Assembly (NCBI GenBank): GCA_030680405.1
Contig: JAUXVT010000048.1
Location: forward strand, 1-52,773
Length of the DNA stretch: 52,773 nt
Reading direction: 5' to 3'
From: Thiobacillus sp.
GTDB taxonomy: Bacteria; Pseudomonadota; Gammaproteobacteria; Burkholderiales; Thiobacillaceae
Part shown: positions 1 through 10,535 of the stretch, in pieces
Layout of the letters: each line of letters opens with the position of its first letter
Numbering within the stretch: position 1 is the stretch's first letter
The notes under the pieces: generated by a model
Databases searched by the model: none
Seen by the model: only the letters and a program-made list of their open reading frames with translations
What the model was told of the DNA's origin: nothing
Made by a program: the position numbers and the translations under genes

Positions 1-308
1 GCCACCACCAGCATCGGCGCGTTCTGCGCCAGGCCGCACAGGATCGAGGACAGGGTGAAGATGGCGACCGCGATGCCGAACACGCGGCGCGTGCCGTAGC
101 GGTCCGCCATCCAGCCGCTGACCGGAATGCACACCGCCAGACTCAGGATGTAACTGGTCACCACCGCCTTCAGGCTCAACGGCGTCACCTGCAGGCTTTC
201 CGCCATCGCCGGCACCGCCGTGTTGACGATGGTGGTATCCAGCTGTTCCATGAACAGTGCGACGGCCACGACCCAAGGCAGGTAGGTTTTGACCGTGGAA
301 GGGTTCAT
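1..308 (-). CDS. MFS transporter, DHA2 (EmrB/QacA-like) family, N-terminal part
   Basis: This is the first ~102 residues of a drug/H+ antiporter of the 14-TM DHA2 type; the rest lies beyond the window edge. After a short N-terminus, the first membrane helix leads into LDTTIVNTAVPAMA, the D1 motif that marks DHA2 exporters. Later comes a GWMADRYGTRRVFG loop, which is MFS motif A between helices 2 and 3. The ATG (complement of 306-308) is the first start in frame. The protein would sit in the inner membrane and export toxic compounds, usually with an HlyD-type partner that is not seen here. A perfect 13-bp palindrome lies about 26 bases upstream and could be its operator. The substrate cannot be told. 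Confidence 0.85.
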   Translation of the reverse strand, partial: MNPSTVKTYLPWVVAVALFMEQLDTTIVNTAVPAMAESLQVTPLSLKAVVTSYILSLAVCIPVSGWMADRYGTRRVFGIAVAIFTLSSILCGLAQNAPMLVV

Positions 309-333
309 TTGTGTGGGCGGGGAATGGGCGGCG

Positions 334-346
334 CTGAGTAACTCAG
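334..346. promoter_or_regulatory. Palindrome upstream of the efflux-pump gene, candidate operator
   Basis: CTGAGTAACTCAG is a perfect inverted repeat (CTGAGT/ACTCAG around one base), 26 bases before the pump start codon. Pump genes are often controlled by TetR- or MarR-type repressors that bind such sites. No regulator gene is in view, so the role is inferred. Confidence 0.35.
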
Positions 347-438
347 TTTACGTGCAGGAAACCGTGGTCTGTCCCCTATTGTTTTTTGATTCCTTAATGT
401 CGGAACTCAGCGGTGCCGGAGGTACGGAGGGTTAGAGA

Positions 439-1032
439 TCATTCCATTAGCCTGAACCAATCGCGCACTGTAAGTTGTAGACGCAGTTGCTCATCTTCGG
501 CAAGAGGACTGCAATGTGCAATTGGGTTTCGCAGTGCGTTCAGGCTTGCCATTACCTTCTCAACAGCCCTCTTGCTATTGAAGAGGCCACCGAAGACGTC
601 CCAGTTCGAGTTGATGATGACTGAGAGTTCGCCGAAGGTTGTGTAGTCGAGTTCATCAAGCGAACGTCGGGTGACGCCAGCATCAAGCTCCTTCTGTATT
701 CGAGCGGAGACGTCTGCTTGGATGTTCGCCGGAACCCGAGCAGAAGACCACCACTCCACAGACTTCTCAGCAGCTTCAATCGTTTCGGAAACTAGCTCTC
801 GAATAGACTTCTCAAGGCAGTAGAAAACCTCGTAATGCTTTGCCATTTGAGCGGCTTCCGTCCGGACTGACGCATCAAACTGAGGGTAGTACACGCCCTC
901 CACCGTTTGCGCCGTCACAGGTACGTGACCCAAGTCCACACCGTGCAGTGCAGCTAGGCGCGTAAGGTCTTCAATGACCATTTGGTTGGTCATCCCGAAT
1001 GCTTTGATTCGCTCGAGAGCTTGTTTACTCAT
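439..1032 (-). CDS. Swt1-type HEPN domain protein (hypothetical)
   Basis: A 197-residue soluble, mostly helical protein. Near the C-terminus it carries LRNPIAHCSPL, an R-N-x-x-A-H motif typical of HEPN domains (R-x4-H), many of which are ribonucleases of toxin or defence systems. The W-rich middle and the motif fit the Swt1-like HEPN family. Its start overlaps the end of the upstream DUF5343 gene by 8 bases, so the two are translationally coupled. Base composition is clearly less GC-rich than in the flanking genes, which suggests acquisition. RNase activity is inferred from the motif only; some HEPN proteins are not nucleases. Confidence 0.7.
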   Translation of the reverse strand: MSKQALERIKAFGMTNQMVIEDLTRLAALHGVDLGHVPVTAQTVEGVYYPQFDASVRTEAAQMAKHYEVFYCLEKSIRELVSETIEAAEKSVEWWSSARVPANIQADVSARIQKELDAGVTRRSLDELDYTTFGELSVIINSNWDVFGGLFNSKRAVEKVMASLNALRNPIAHCSPLAEDEQLRLQLTVRDWFRLME

Positions 1033-1666
1033 TGCTTGATAGAAGGTGTTCTTTGAGGCTTCTGAAGATCGCGTTGAACACTGCCTGATCCGAAGTGGCA
1101 GGTAGGTTCAGGTTGATCGTGTAGGACAAATTCAAGCCGAGGCGACCCGTTTGGATCTCGCTTAGGCCCTCTCTCTGTACTGGCCTCACCTCTACCCTGC
1201 TAGCTCCATTCGTCTCAACCTCTTCTACTGCAGTTTCCGCATCAAATTTAGCAAACCCTTTAATGGCCTTCAATGTGGACAGGGTTAACTTGGCTGTCTG
1301 GCTGTCCGCTTCGGCACCTGTTACTTGGACTATTAAGGCGAGAAGATCGCGATCATTTAGGTCAAAGAAGTATTCATTCGCCTGTTCAAGCTCTCTGTAG
1401 CCGAGTTTGATTGCTTCTGCAACGGCGGCGCCTGCAGTTGCATGATTGCGAAAGCGCTTGTATAGATCGGTGGGGGAACCGTCCGATGCGACGAACCCGA
1501 TCTTCTTCAAGAATGGAAGGATCGCCGCACCCGTACCGCCCTTGATCTGTAGTTTGGTTGAAACAAAGTCGCGTGTTACCCGATCTGGTGTGGCCGCAGC
1601 CTTAATCTTCTCCAGAGCGGTCTTGATCGAGCCAGGAGCGGCTAGATAAGGGAGTGAAATTGGCAT
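1025..1666 (-). CDS. DUF5343 family protein
   Basis: A 213-residue protein whose first ~145 residues match the pattern I recall for DUF5343: a YLAAPGSIKTALEKIK start, then KGGTGAAILPFLKKIGF, then SPTDLYKRFRN. The C-terminal ~60 residues look divergent and may be a separate binding segment. A strong Shine-Dalgarno sequence, AAGGAGG, lies 4 bases before the ATG. It is the first gene of a two-gene unit with the HEPN protein. Family function is unknown to me. The helical N-terminus resembles a winged-helix-like module, so it could be the antitoxin or sensor partner of the HEPN protein; that is inference. Confidence 0.65.
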   Translation of the reverse strand: MPISLPYLAAPGSIKTALEKIKAAATPDRVTRDFVSTKLQIKGGTGAAILPFLKKIGFVASDGSPTDLYKRFRNHATAGAAVAEAIKLGYRELEQANEYFFDLNDRDLLALIVQVTGAEADSQTAKLTLSTLKAIKGFAKFDAETAVEEVETNGASRVEVRPVQREGLSEIQTGRLGLNLSYTINLNLPATSDQAVFNAIFRSLKEHLLSSNE

Positions 1667-1717
1667 TAAGCCTCCTTGATCGCTAACGTTAATTCAAAGG
1701 CAAAATTGCCATGCAGT

Positions 1718-2728
1718 TCAGCCCAGCTGCTTGTATTTCCGATACCACTCCACCCATTTCCCGATCCCATACTCCAGCGTCGTCGCCGGCTTGAAGCCGG
1801 TGTCGCGAACCAACTCGTCGATATCCGCGTAGGTCGCCTGCACGTCGCCGTCCTGCATCGGCAGGAAGTTCTTCTTCGCGGTCTGGCCGAGGGCGGCTTC
1901 GATGGTGCCGATGAAGTCCATCAGCTGCACCGGGGTGTGGTTGCCGATGTTGTAGAGGCGGTAGGGCGCGTGGCTCGATGCCGGGTCGGGGTTGTTGTGG
2001 TCGAAGTTTGGGTCGCCCTGCGGGATGCGGTCGAGCACTTTCACCGTGCCGTCGGCAATGTCGTCGATGTAGGTGAAGTCGCGCATCATGTCGCCGTGGT
2101 TGAAGACGTCGATGGTGCGGTTTTCCAGGATGGCGGAGGTGAACAGCCACGGCGACATGTCGGGGCGGCCCCACGGGCCGTAGACGGTGAAGTAGCGCAG
2201 GCCGGTGGTGGGCAGGCCGTAGAGGTGCGAGTAGGTGTGCGCCATCAGCTCGTTGGCCTTCTTGCTGGCGGCGTACAGGCTCACCGGGTGGTTGACCGGG
2301 TCGTGGGTGGAGAACGGAATCCTGGTGTTGGCGCCGTACACGGAAGACGAGCTGGCGTAGACGAAGTGCTTGACGCCGTGGTGGCGGCAGCCTTCGAGCA
2401 GGTTGGCGAAGCCGACGATGTTCGACTGCACGTAGGCGTGCGGATTCTTCAGCGAGTAGCGCACGCCGGCCTGCGCGGCGAGGTTGATGACGGCGTCGAA
2501 GTGGCCTTTTTCGAACAGGTCCTCCATCATCATGCGGTCGGAGATGTCGTCCTTGAGGAAGCGGAAGCTGGGGTAGGGCTTCAGCTGCTCCAGCCGCGCC
2601 AGCTTCAGTGCCGGGTCGTAGTAGTCGTTGAGGTTGTCGATGCCGGTGACCTCGTCGCCGCGCTCAAGCAGGATTTGCGCGACGTGCATGCCGATAAAGC
2701 CGGCGGTGCCGGTGACGAGTACTTTCAT
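1718..2728 (-). CDS. NAD-dependent nucleotide-sugar epimerase, UDP-glucuronate 4-epimerase type
   Basis: A 336-residue extended short-chain dehydrogenase. The Rossmann motif TGTAGFIG is at residues 7-14 and the catalytic Y-x3-K sits in SLYAASKKANE. The segment FTVYGPWGRPDMSPWLF is typical of UDP-glucuronate 4-epimerases of the CapI/LpsL group. It would interconvert UDP-glucuronate and UDP-galacturonate for surface polysaccharide. The frame stays open upstream, but MKVLVTGTAGF is the family's usual N-terminus. Plain UDP-glucose 4-epimerase (GalE) is less likely. It is divergent from waaA. Confidence 0.85.
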   Translation of the reverse strand: MKVLVTGTAGFIGMHVAQILLERGDEVTGIDNLNDYYDPALKLARLEQLKPYPSFRFLKDDISDRMMMEDLFEKGHFDAVINLAAQAGVRYSLKNPHAYVQSNIVGFANLLEGCRHHGVKHFVYASSSSVYGANTRIPFSTHDPVNHPVSLYAASKKANELMAHTYSHLYGLPTTGLRYFTVYGPWGRPDMSPWLFTSAILENRTIDVFNHGDMMRDFTYIDDIADGTVKVLDRIPQGDPNFDHNNPDPASSHAPYRLYNIGNHTPVQLMDFIGTIEAALGQTAKKNFLPMQDGDVQATYADIDELVRDTGFKPATTLEYGIGKWVEWYRKYKQLG

Positions 2729-2833
2729 TTTCCCATCCCTGAATGGTGAACAATCTTGTTGTGGCAGGTGAGCAGGATTTTCATTTTTCAGCCTCCAAAG
2801 CCGCATCGATTCTAGCACCCGACAGCCTTCGGC

Positions 2834-2862
2834 TTGGGCACGGGCACCGGCCCGCTTACAAT
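2834..2862 (+). promoter_or_regulatory. Candidate sigma-70 promoter of waaA
   Basis: TTGGGC at 2834-2839 and TACAAT at 2857-2862 are separated by exactly 17 bases. Transcription would begin near 2868-2870, on or next to the ATG at 2869, so the mRNA may have no leader. No Shine-Dalgarno sequence is visible before the ATG, which agrees with this. Confidence 0.45.
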
Positions 2863-2868
2863 CCGCCG

Positions 2869-4134
2869 ATGCCCACCCTGCGTCTGTTGTTCGACTGGAG
2901 CCTGTATCGGTTGGCCCTGCTGCTGGTTGCGCCGCTGATTCCGCTGCGCTTGCTGTGGCGAGGGCGGCGCGAGCGCGGCTATTGGCAGCACTGGGGCGAA
3001 CGGCTGGCGCTCGGCTCCGCACCGGTGACGGGCGCACTGTGGATTCATGCGGTGTCGGTCGGCGAGATGCGCGCGGCGCAGCCGCTGATTGACGCGCTGC
3101 GCACCGCGCATCCCGATACTCCGTTGCTGCTCACCTGCATGACGCCGACCGGGCGCGCCACCGCAGAATCGCTGTATGGCGACTTCGCGCACATCGTCTA
3201 TCTACCCTATGACTACGCTGGGCTGATGTGCCGCTTCATGCGCCGCATGCAGCCGCGCGTCGGCATCCTGATGGAAACCGAGTTGTGGCCCAACCTCATC
3301 CATGCCGCCGCGCGGGCTCGGGTGCCGCTGGTGCTGGCCAACGCGCGGCTGTCCGGGCGTTCGGCGCGCGGCTATGCGCGGCTGCCTGCGCTTGCTAGGG
3401 CGTGTCTCGCGCGGGTGGAGGTCGTCGCCGCGCAGAGCGAGGCCGATGCCGCGCGGCTGACTGCCCTGGGCGCTGTTTCAGCACACGTCGTTGGCAATCT
3501 CAAATTCGACATCACGCCGCCGGCCGCACATCTTGAACGCGGTGCGGCCTGGCGGCAGCACTGGGGACAGCGTCCGGTGCTGCTTGCAGCGAGCACCCGC
3601 GAGGGCGAGGAGGTGCCGTTGCTGCGTGCATTTGTTGCGGCGCCAGCCGACGTCTTGCTGGTGGTGGTGCCGCGCCATCCGCAGCGGTTCGACGAAGTGG
3701 CCGGCCTCATCGCAGCGTCAGGCCTGTCATATCAACGCCGCAGCGCGGTCGACGATGCGCCGTTGAACCCGGCGACGCGGGTGCTGCTGGGCGACAGCCT
3801 GGGCGAGCTGTTCGCGTATTACGCGGCGTGCGATGTGGCCTTCGTCGGCGGCAGCCTGATGCCGCTGGGCGGGCAGAATTTGATCGAGGCCGCGAGCGTG
3901 GGGCGGCCGGTGCTGGTCGGGCCGCATACCTTCAATTTTGAGGAAGCGACGCGGCTGGCGGTGGAAGCCGGTGCGGCGGTGCGCGTGAACGACGCCGCGG
4001 CCTTGATGGAGAGTGCGTTGAAGCTGCTGAACGATGCACCGGCGCGCGCCCGCATGGGCGAGGCGGGGCTGGCTTTCGCCGCGCGCCATCGCGGCGCGGC
4101 GGCGCGGGTAGCGGCGCTTGTGCCCAAGCCGTAA
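2869..4134 (+). CDS. waaA: 3-deoxy-D-manno-octulosonic acid (Kdo) transferase
   Basis: A 421-residue membrane-anchored glycosyltransferase that adds Kdo to lipid A precursor, an essential step of LPS core synthesis on the inner face of the inner membrane. It has one hydrophobic N-terminal anchor (LALLLVAPLIPLRLLW). Next come WIHAVSVGE and METELWPNL, with the acidic residues typical of the N-terminal GT-B half. In the C-terminal half, ASTREGEE and FVGGSLMPLGGQNLIEA are hallmark donor-site motifs. Length matches the family. The ATG at 2869 gives the usual N-terminus; an upstream in-frame start would add 42 atypical residues. Confidence 0.95.
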   Translation: MPTLRLLFDWSLYRLALLLVAPLIPLRLLWRGRRERGYWQHWGERLALGSAPVTGALWIHAVSVGEMRAAQPLIDALRTAHPDTPLLLTCMTPTGRATAESLYGDFAHIVYLPYDYAGLMCRFMRRMQPRVGILMETELWPNLIHAAARARVPLVLANARLSGRSARGYARLPALARACLARVEVVAAQSEADAARLTALGAVSAHVVGNLKFDITPPAAHLERGAAWRQHWGQRPVLLAASTREGEEVPLLRAFVAAPADVLLVVVPRHPQRFDEVAGLIAASGLSYQRRSAVDDAPLNPATRVLLGDSLGELFAYYAACDVAFVGGSLMPLGGQNLIEAASVGRPVLVGPHTFNFEEATRLAVEAGAAVRVNDAAALMESALKLLNDAPARARMGEAGLAFAARHRGAAARVAALVPKP

Positions 4135-4152
4135 CGTAAGGCTGTCGGGTGC

Positions 4153-5469
4153 TTATTTCGCCACTGCTGGCGGACGCAAATACTGGTCGATCTCGGCCAG
4201 ATCGGCCGGGCTGAGGCTGCCGACGGCGGCCTTGAGCGACAGCCCGGACAGCAGATAGGCGTAGCGCGCGCCGGCCAGGTCGCGGCGGGCGGACAGCACC
4301 TGCTGCTCGGCGTCCAGCACGTCGAGGTTGGTGCGCACGCCGACCTCCAAACCGAGTTTGGTGGAATCGAGCTGGGCCTTGGTCGAGACAACGGCCTGCT
4401 CCAGCGCACGCACGCGGGCCACGCCGCTGTTCACATTGAGCCAGGCCTGACGGGCCTGCAGACTGGCTTCGCGGGTGGCGACTTCGACATCCTGACGCGC
4501 CTTTTCCTGGTTGGCGATGGCTTCACGCACGCGCGAACTGGTCAGCCCGCCCTGGTAGATCGGCAGGTTGAGTTCCACGCCGATGCTGGCGGTGCGGGTG
4601 TCGATCTGTGTGGTGCCGAAATTCTGGTTGTTGTTGATGCTGTAGCCGGCCACCGCGTCCAGCGTGGGATAGTGGCCGGCGCGGTTGCGTTCGACTTCCT
4701 GGTCGGCAATGATCTTGGCGATGCGCTGGATTTCGGCCTGCAGGTTGCCTTCGGTGGCGCGCGCGGCCCATTCGTCGATGTTGCCGGATCCGGCTTTCAG
4801 CTGTGCCGGGTCGACCAGCGTGTCGAGCGTGCCGGCCGGCTTGCCGATGAGTTTTTCCAGCGCACGCAGGCGGATGTTGAGGCTGTTCAGCTCGGCAATT
4901 TCCTGTGCGACTGCAAGGTCGTAACGCGCCTGCGCTTCATGGGTGTCGGTGATGGTGGCGGTGCCGACCTCGAAGTTGCGTTTGGCAGAAGCCAGCTGTT
5001 CGGTGATGGCGGCCTTCTGCGCATCGATGAAGGCGATGTTGTCCTGCGACTGCAGCACATCGAAATAGGCTTGCGCGACACGCAGGATCAGATCCTGCTC
5101 GGCCACCTTGAACTGCATGTCGGCGATCTTCACCTGTTTTTTGGCCTGCGCGTACTGCACCCAGTTCTGCTTGCGGAACAGCGGTTGGGTGGCGCTTAGG
5201 GAAAGACCGTTGGAGTCGAAATCGCCATCGCCGCCAGGCAGACTGGAATCGATGTTGTTGTAGCGCACATTGCCGCCCAGATTGACGTTGGGCAACAGCC
5301 CGGCGCGGCTCTGCACCGCCTTTTCCTGGCCGGCCTGGTGGGCAGCACGGGCGGCGGCGTATTGCGCATCGTAGGCCTGCGCGTCGTGGAAAACATCGGA
5401 CAGGTTCGTTGCGTGGGCGAGGGGCGCCAGCGCCAACGTCAGTGCAAGAAACAGGGGCTTGAGTTGCAT
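4153..5469 (-). CDS. tolC: TolC family outer-membrane efflux channel protein
   Basis: A 438-residue outer-membrane protein with a cleavable signal peptide (MQLKPLFLALTLALAPLAHA). Two long helical repeats follow, each with the QAYFDVLQSQDN or QARQAWLNVNSG type of segment found in TolC. The protein would trimerise into the outer-membrane channel for type I secretion and RND/MFS pumps. It is the last gene of a run with the rhodanese and Pcm-like genes upstream (25-base gap), an order familiar from other betaproteobacteria. The start was set at the signal peptide because the 50 upstream in-frame residues do not resemble the family. Confidence 0.92.
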   Translation of the reverse strand: MQLKPLFLALTLALAPLAHATNLSDVFHDAQAYDAQYAAARAAHQAGQEKAVQSRAGLLPNVNLGGNVRYNNIDSSLPGGDGDFDSNGLSLSATQPLFRKQNWVQYAQAKKQVKIADMQFKVAEQDLILRVAQAYFDVLQSQDNIAFIDAQKAAITEQLASAKRNFEVGTATITDTHEAQARYDLAVAQEIAELNSLNIRLRALEKLIGKPAGTLDTLVDPAQLKAGSGNIDEWAARATEGNLQAEIQRIAKIIADQEVERNRAGHYPTLDAVAGYSINNNQNFGTTQIDTRTASIGVELNLPIYQGGLTSSRVREAIANQEKARQDVEVATREASLQARQAWLNVNSGVARVRALEQAVVSTKAQLDSTKLGLEVGVRTNLDVLDAEQQVLSARRDLAGARYAYLLSGLSLKAAVGSLSPADLAEIDQYLRPPAVAK

Positions 5470-5494
5470 GATGGATCCAGTCGTAGATGTTGGG

Positions 5495-5812
5495 TCAGTA
5501 GCGCGGCATGGCCGGATCGACCTCGTCCGCCCAGGCCTCCACGCCACCCGACAGGTTGATGACGTCGCCGAACCCCACCGTTTCAAGATAGCGTGCCGCG
5601 TGATAACTGCGAACGCCATGATGGCAGATGACCACCGTTTCGGCGTCCTTGTTCAATTCCTGCAGGCGCGCGGGCAGCTCGTGCATCGGAATCAGGATCG
5701 CGCCGGGCAGGCGGCACAGGTTCCACTCCCATGGCTCGCGCACGTCGAGCAGCACCGGCGTGTGCCCGGTCTGGATATGAGCGGCGAGTTCGGTGGGACG
5801 AAACTGGCGCAT
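5495..5812 (-). CDS. Single-domain rhodanese-like protein
   Basis: A 105-residue single rhodanese domain. The active-site loop is CHHGVRS, with the sulfur-accepting cysteine first, and it is preceded by VLLDVREPWEW, the usual DxRE motif. It may transfer sulfane sulfur in the cytoplasm; no signal peptide is seen. It lies 10 bases after the Pcm-like gene and 25 before tolC, so the three are probably cotranscribed. The physiological acceptor cannot be told. Confidence 0.88.
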   Translation of the reverse strand: MRQFRPTELAAHIQTGHTPVLLDVREPWEWNLCRLPGAILIPMHELPARLQELNKDAETVVICHHGVRSYHAARYLETVGFGDVINLSGGVEAWADEVDPAMPRY

Positions 5813-5822
5813 GGCATCGGAT

Positions 5823-6476
5823 TCAGAACACGAACGCGGCGGGCTGGGGCGCATTCATTAACGGCGCCACGCAGGTTTCGAACAGCGTCACGCTGCGCGT
5901 GGCGCCCGGCGCAGTGCGGGTAATCAGTTGCGCATGCATCACCGGCGCTTCGTCCGTGATGGCGAACAGCCGTCCGCCGACCTTGAGGCGGGGGAGAAAC
6001 GCATCCGACAGCAGCGGGGTCGAGCCGGTCAGCACGATCACATCGAAGCCGGCCTCGTCGGGCCAGTCGCGGGCGGCGTCGCCAGTGTGCAGAACCACGT
6101 TGCCGAAACCGTGCGCGCGCAGCTTCTGCGTCGCGGCAGCGGTGAATTCGGGGAGGATGTCCACCGACACCACGTTGGCGGCCTGGAATGCCAGCAGGGC
6201 AGTGAGGTAGGCGCTGCCGGTGCCGATTTCCAGCACGCGGTCGCCGGGGCGAATGTCGAGTTCCTGCAGTACCCGTGCTTCGAGTTTGGGCGTCCACATG
6301 GTCTGGCCGTGGCCGAGCGGGATTTCCATGTCGACAAAGGCCAGCGCACGGTGCGCTTCCGGCACGAAGTCTTCGCGGCGAACCTTGAACAGCAGGTCGA
6401 GCACGCCCTGATTCAGTACATCCCAGGGACGGATTTGCTGTTCCACCATGTTGTAGCGCGCCTGTTCCATGTCCAT
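5823..6476 (-). CDS. Protein-L-isoaspartate O-methyltransferase family protein
   Basis: A 217-residue SAM-dependent methyltransferase. It shows the PCMT-type N-terminus (ARYNMVEQQIRPWDV), the PLGHGQTMWTP segment that stands where Pcm has its substrate-loop motif, and SAM motif I VLEIGTGSAYLTALLA. Classical Pcm repairs isoaspartyl residues. This branch, found next to tolC in many betaproteobacteria, replaces the usual S-x-P-x-x-V signature and may act on another substrate. It is the first gene of the run with the rhodanese and tolC. Confidence 0.85.
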   Translation of the reverse strand: MDMEQARYNMVEQQIRPWDVLNQGVLDLLFKVRREDFVPEAHRALAFVDMEIPLGHGQTMWTPKLEARVLQELDIRPGDRVLEIGTGSAYLTALLAFQAANVVSVDILPEFTAAATQKLRAHGFGNVVLHTGDAARDWPDEAGFDVIVLTGSTPLLSDAFLPRLKVGGRLFAITDEAPVMHAQLITRTAPGATRSVTLFETCVAPLMNAPQPAAFVF

Positions 6477-6554
6477 GCGGTACCCTTGAATATCAATAAG
6501 TTAGATGGGGTCTTGCCTTGCAATTATTCCACATTTCGGCTAACTTGAGCCGCT

Positions 6555-8676
<2,122 letters not shown>

Positions 8677-8711
8677 CCGCGCCACACTCAGCCAACAAGC
8701 GGCAGCAGAAT

Positions 8712-10448
8712 TTGCACAGCAAATTTTTCAGACGGGTCGTCCGGTTCGCGGCCGTGCTGGCTTTCTTGTGCAGCGCGCCGGCTGCCGCAGCACCTCTGTC
8801 CGCAGCCCTGGATCACGCATCCGCCGTCGGCCTGTCGGCGAGCGTGCTGGAAGAACAGCACGGGCGGCTCGCGCTGCCTGACGCGATCGCGGCCTATCAG
8901 GCGGGGCAATTCAGGCCCGGAAAAAGTCCGGTCCTGAACTTCGGCATCGGCGCAAAACCGGTGTGGATCCATTTTGCGGTCGACAACCCGGCTGCCGCAC
9001 CGGCGCAGCGGAGGCTGTCGATCGAGACCGCCTGGCTCGACCGCGTCGAGGTCTATTTCCAGCATCAGGGCCGGACCGTCGCGGCCCACCGCCTCGGCGA
9101 CACCCTGGCCTTCGCGCAGCGCGCGGTCGCGAGCCGCTATTTTGTGTTCGACCATGCTTTCGGGACGGGCGTCAGCGATGTGTTCGTTCGCGTGGAAACG
9201 CCCGATCCCATGGTTGTTCCGATCTACCTGCTGAATCTGGAGGAATCGCGGGTCCGGCAGATGCAGCAGGAATTCAGCTACGGCATCGTGTACGGTTTCC
9301 TGCTCGCCCTGCTGGCATACAATGCCATTCTGTACCTCAGCCTGCGCAGTGCGCGCTACCTGTATTACGCCCTCTACCTGGCAATGTTCGTGGCGATGAA
9401 CGTCGCCTACACCGGCCATGGCTACGCCTGGCTGTGGCCCGATTCGCTGGCCTGGCAGCAGTGGTCCAACCCCGTCCTGATGTTCCTTTACGGGGTCAGC
9501 GGCCTCGCGTTCGCCATCCGCTTTCTCGATCTGCAGGTGTTTTTCCCGCGGGTACGCAAGGCCGTCATCGCGTTCTGCGCGGCATTCGGCGTGCTGCTGG
9601 CGGCCGCCTTCCTGCTGGACAGCCAGAAGTTTGCCCTGCTGGCCATCTTTACTTTCGCGTTCCTGTTCAGCGGCATCATGCTGTTCCTGGGCGTCATCTC
9701 GGTCCGCGCAGGCCAGAAGCCGGCCAAATACTTTCTCATCGCCGCCATCGCGGCCATGGTGGGCGCTGTGCTGACGACGCTGTCCACCTGGGGCTTCATC
9801 CCTCACAACAGCTGGACCTTCCGCGCGGTGGAGATCGGCATGTTGCTCGACGCCACGCTGCTCGCCTTGGCGCTGGGATACCAGTTTCGCGTCGGTCAGG
9901 AAGAACGGCTGCGCGCCGAACGGCTGGCGCAACTCGACCCGCTGACGGGACTGAACAACCGGCGCGCTTTTTACGACAAGACCAGCCCGCTCTGGAGCCA
10001 TGCAATTCGCCATCGGCACGACACCTCGGTCATGCTGCTCGACATCGACCTGTTCAAACAGATCAACGACAGCCATGGCCACGCGCACGGCGATGAGGTG
10101 CTGAAAGCCACGGCGGACATTCTCAGGCAATCGGTCCGGCAGGGCGATGTCCTGGCCAGGTGGGGCGGTGAGGAGTTCATCGTGTTCCTGCCGGAAACCA
10201 GTCTGCATGAAGCGACCGCGCTGGCGGAGAGATTGCGGGTGGCGATCGCGGACATGCGTATTCCGTGTGAAACGGGACAAACCGCAGTCACGGCAAGTTT
10301 CGGCATCGCCCAACAGGAGGACCCCCACAGCACGCTGGACGCGCTGATTGCCTCCGCCGATGTATGCCTGTACCACTCCAAGCAACAGGGCAGGAATCGG
10401 GTAACCGGCTGTCTGGCCGAGCAATGCCTGGTTCTGGAGCGGCCCTAG
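8712..10448 (+). CDS. 7TMR-DISM membrane diguanylate cyclase (GGDEF)
   Basis: A 578-residue sensor. A signal peptide (~1-27) leads to a periplasmic beta-sandwich domain (~30-180, with KPVWIHFAVDN and LDRVEVYF, typical 7TMR-DISM extracellular region). Seven membrane helices follow (~190-395), then a GGDEF domain (~410-565). The active site is GGEEF within ARWGGEEFIVFLPE. An RxxD inhibitory site (RQGD) lies five residues before it, so feedback by c-di-GMP is expected. LDPLTGLNNRRAF marks the domain start. The only plausible start giving a full signal peptide is TTG at 8712. It makes c-di-GMP, and the window's RpfG is a c-di-GMP hydrolase; a direct link is not shown. Confidence 0.93.
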   Translation: MHSKFFRRVVRFAAVLAFLCSAPAAAAPLSAALDHASAVGLSASVLEEQHGRLALPDAIAAYQAGQFRPGKSPVLNFGIGAKPVWIHFAVDNPAAAPAQRRLSIETAWLDRVEVYFQHQGRTVAAHRLGDTLAFAQRAVASRYFVFDHAFGTGVSDVFVRVETPDPMVVPIYLLNLEESRVRQMQQEFSYGIVYGFLLALLAYNAILYLSLRSARYLYYALYLAMFVAMNVAYTGHGYAWLWPDSLAWQQWSNPVLMFLYGVSGLAFAIRFLDLQVFFPRVRKAVIAFCAAFGVLLAAAFLLDSQKFALLAIFTFAFLFSGIMLFLGVISVRAGQKPAKYFLIAAIAAMVGAVLTTLSTWGFIPHNSWTFRAVEIGMLLDATLLALALGYQFRVGQEERLRAERLAQLDPLTGLNNRRAFYDKTSPLWSHAIRHRHDTSVMLLDIDLFKQINDSHGHAHGDEVLKATADILRQSVRQGDVLARWGGEEFIVFLPETSLHEATALAERLRVAIADMRIPCETGQTAVTASFGIAQQEDPHSTLDALIASADVCLYHSKQQGRNRVTGCLAEQCLVLERP

Positions 10449-10491
10449 TGATTGTCGAAAAGGCGTAATCCCCTCCGCGTATAATCCGCAG

Positions 10492-10518
10492 GCGCGCCGC
10501 GTTGGCGCGCTTTTTTTT
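10492..10518 (+). terminator. Intrinsic terminator/attenuator between the GGDEF gene and uppP
   Basis: GCGCGCC-GCGTT-GGCGCGC is a perfect 7-bp GC stem followed by eight T. It would end transcripts of the diguanylate cyclase gene. A TATAAT box at 10480-10485 lies just upstream, so a uppP transcript starting there would also have to pass this hairpin, which would then act as an attenuator. Confidence 0.75.
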
Positions 10519-10535
10519 ATGTCTGAAACGTCACC

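Noticed and set aside
1676..2749. A 357-codon plus-strand frame opposite the epimerase
   Set aside because: Val/Ala/Asp/Gly-rich shadow of the epimerase gene with no recognisable motif.
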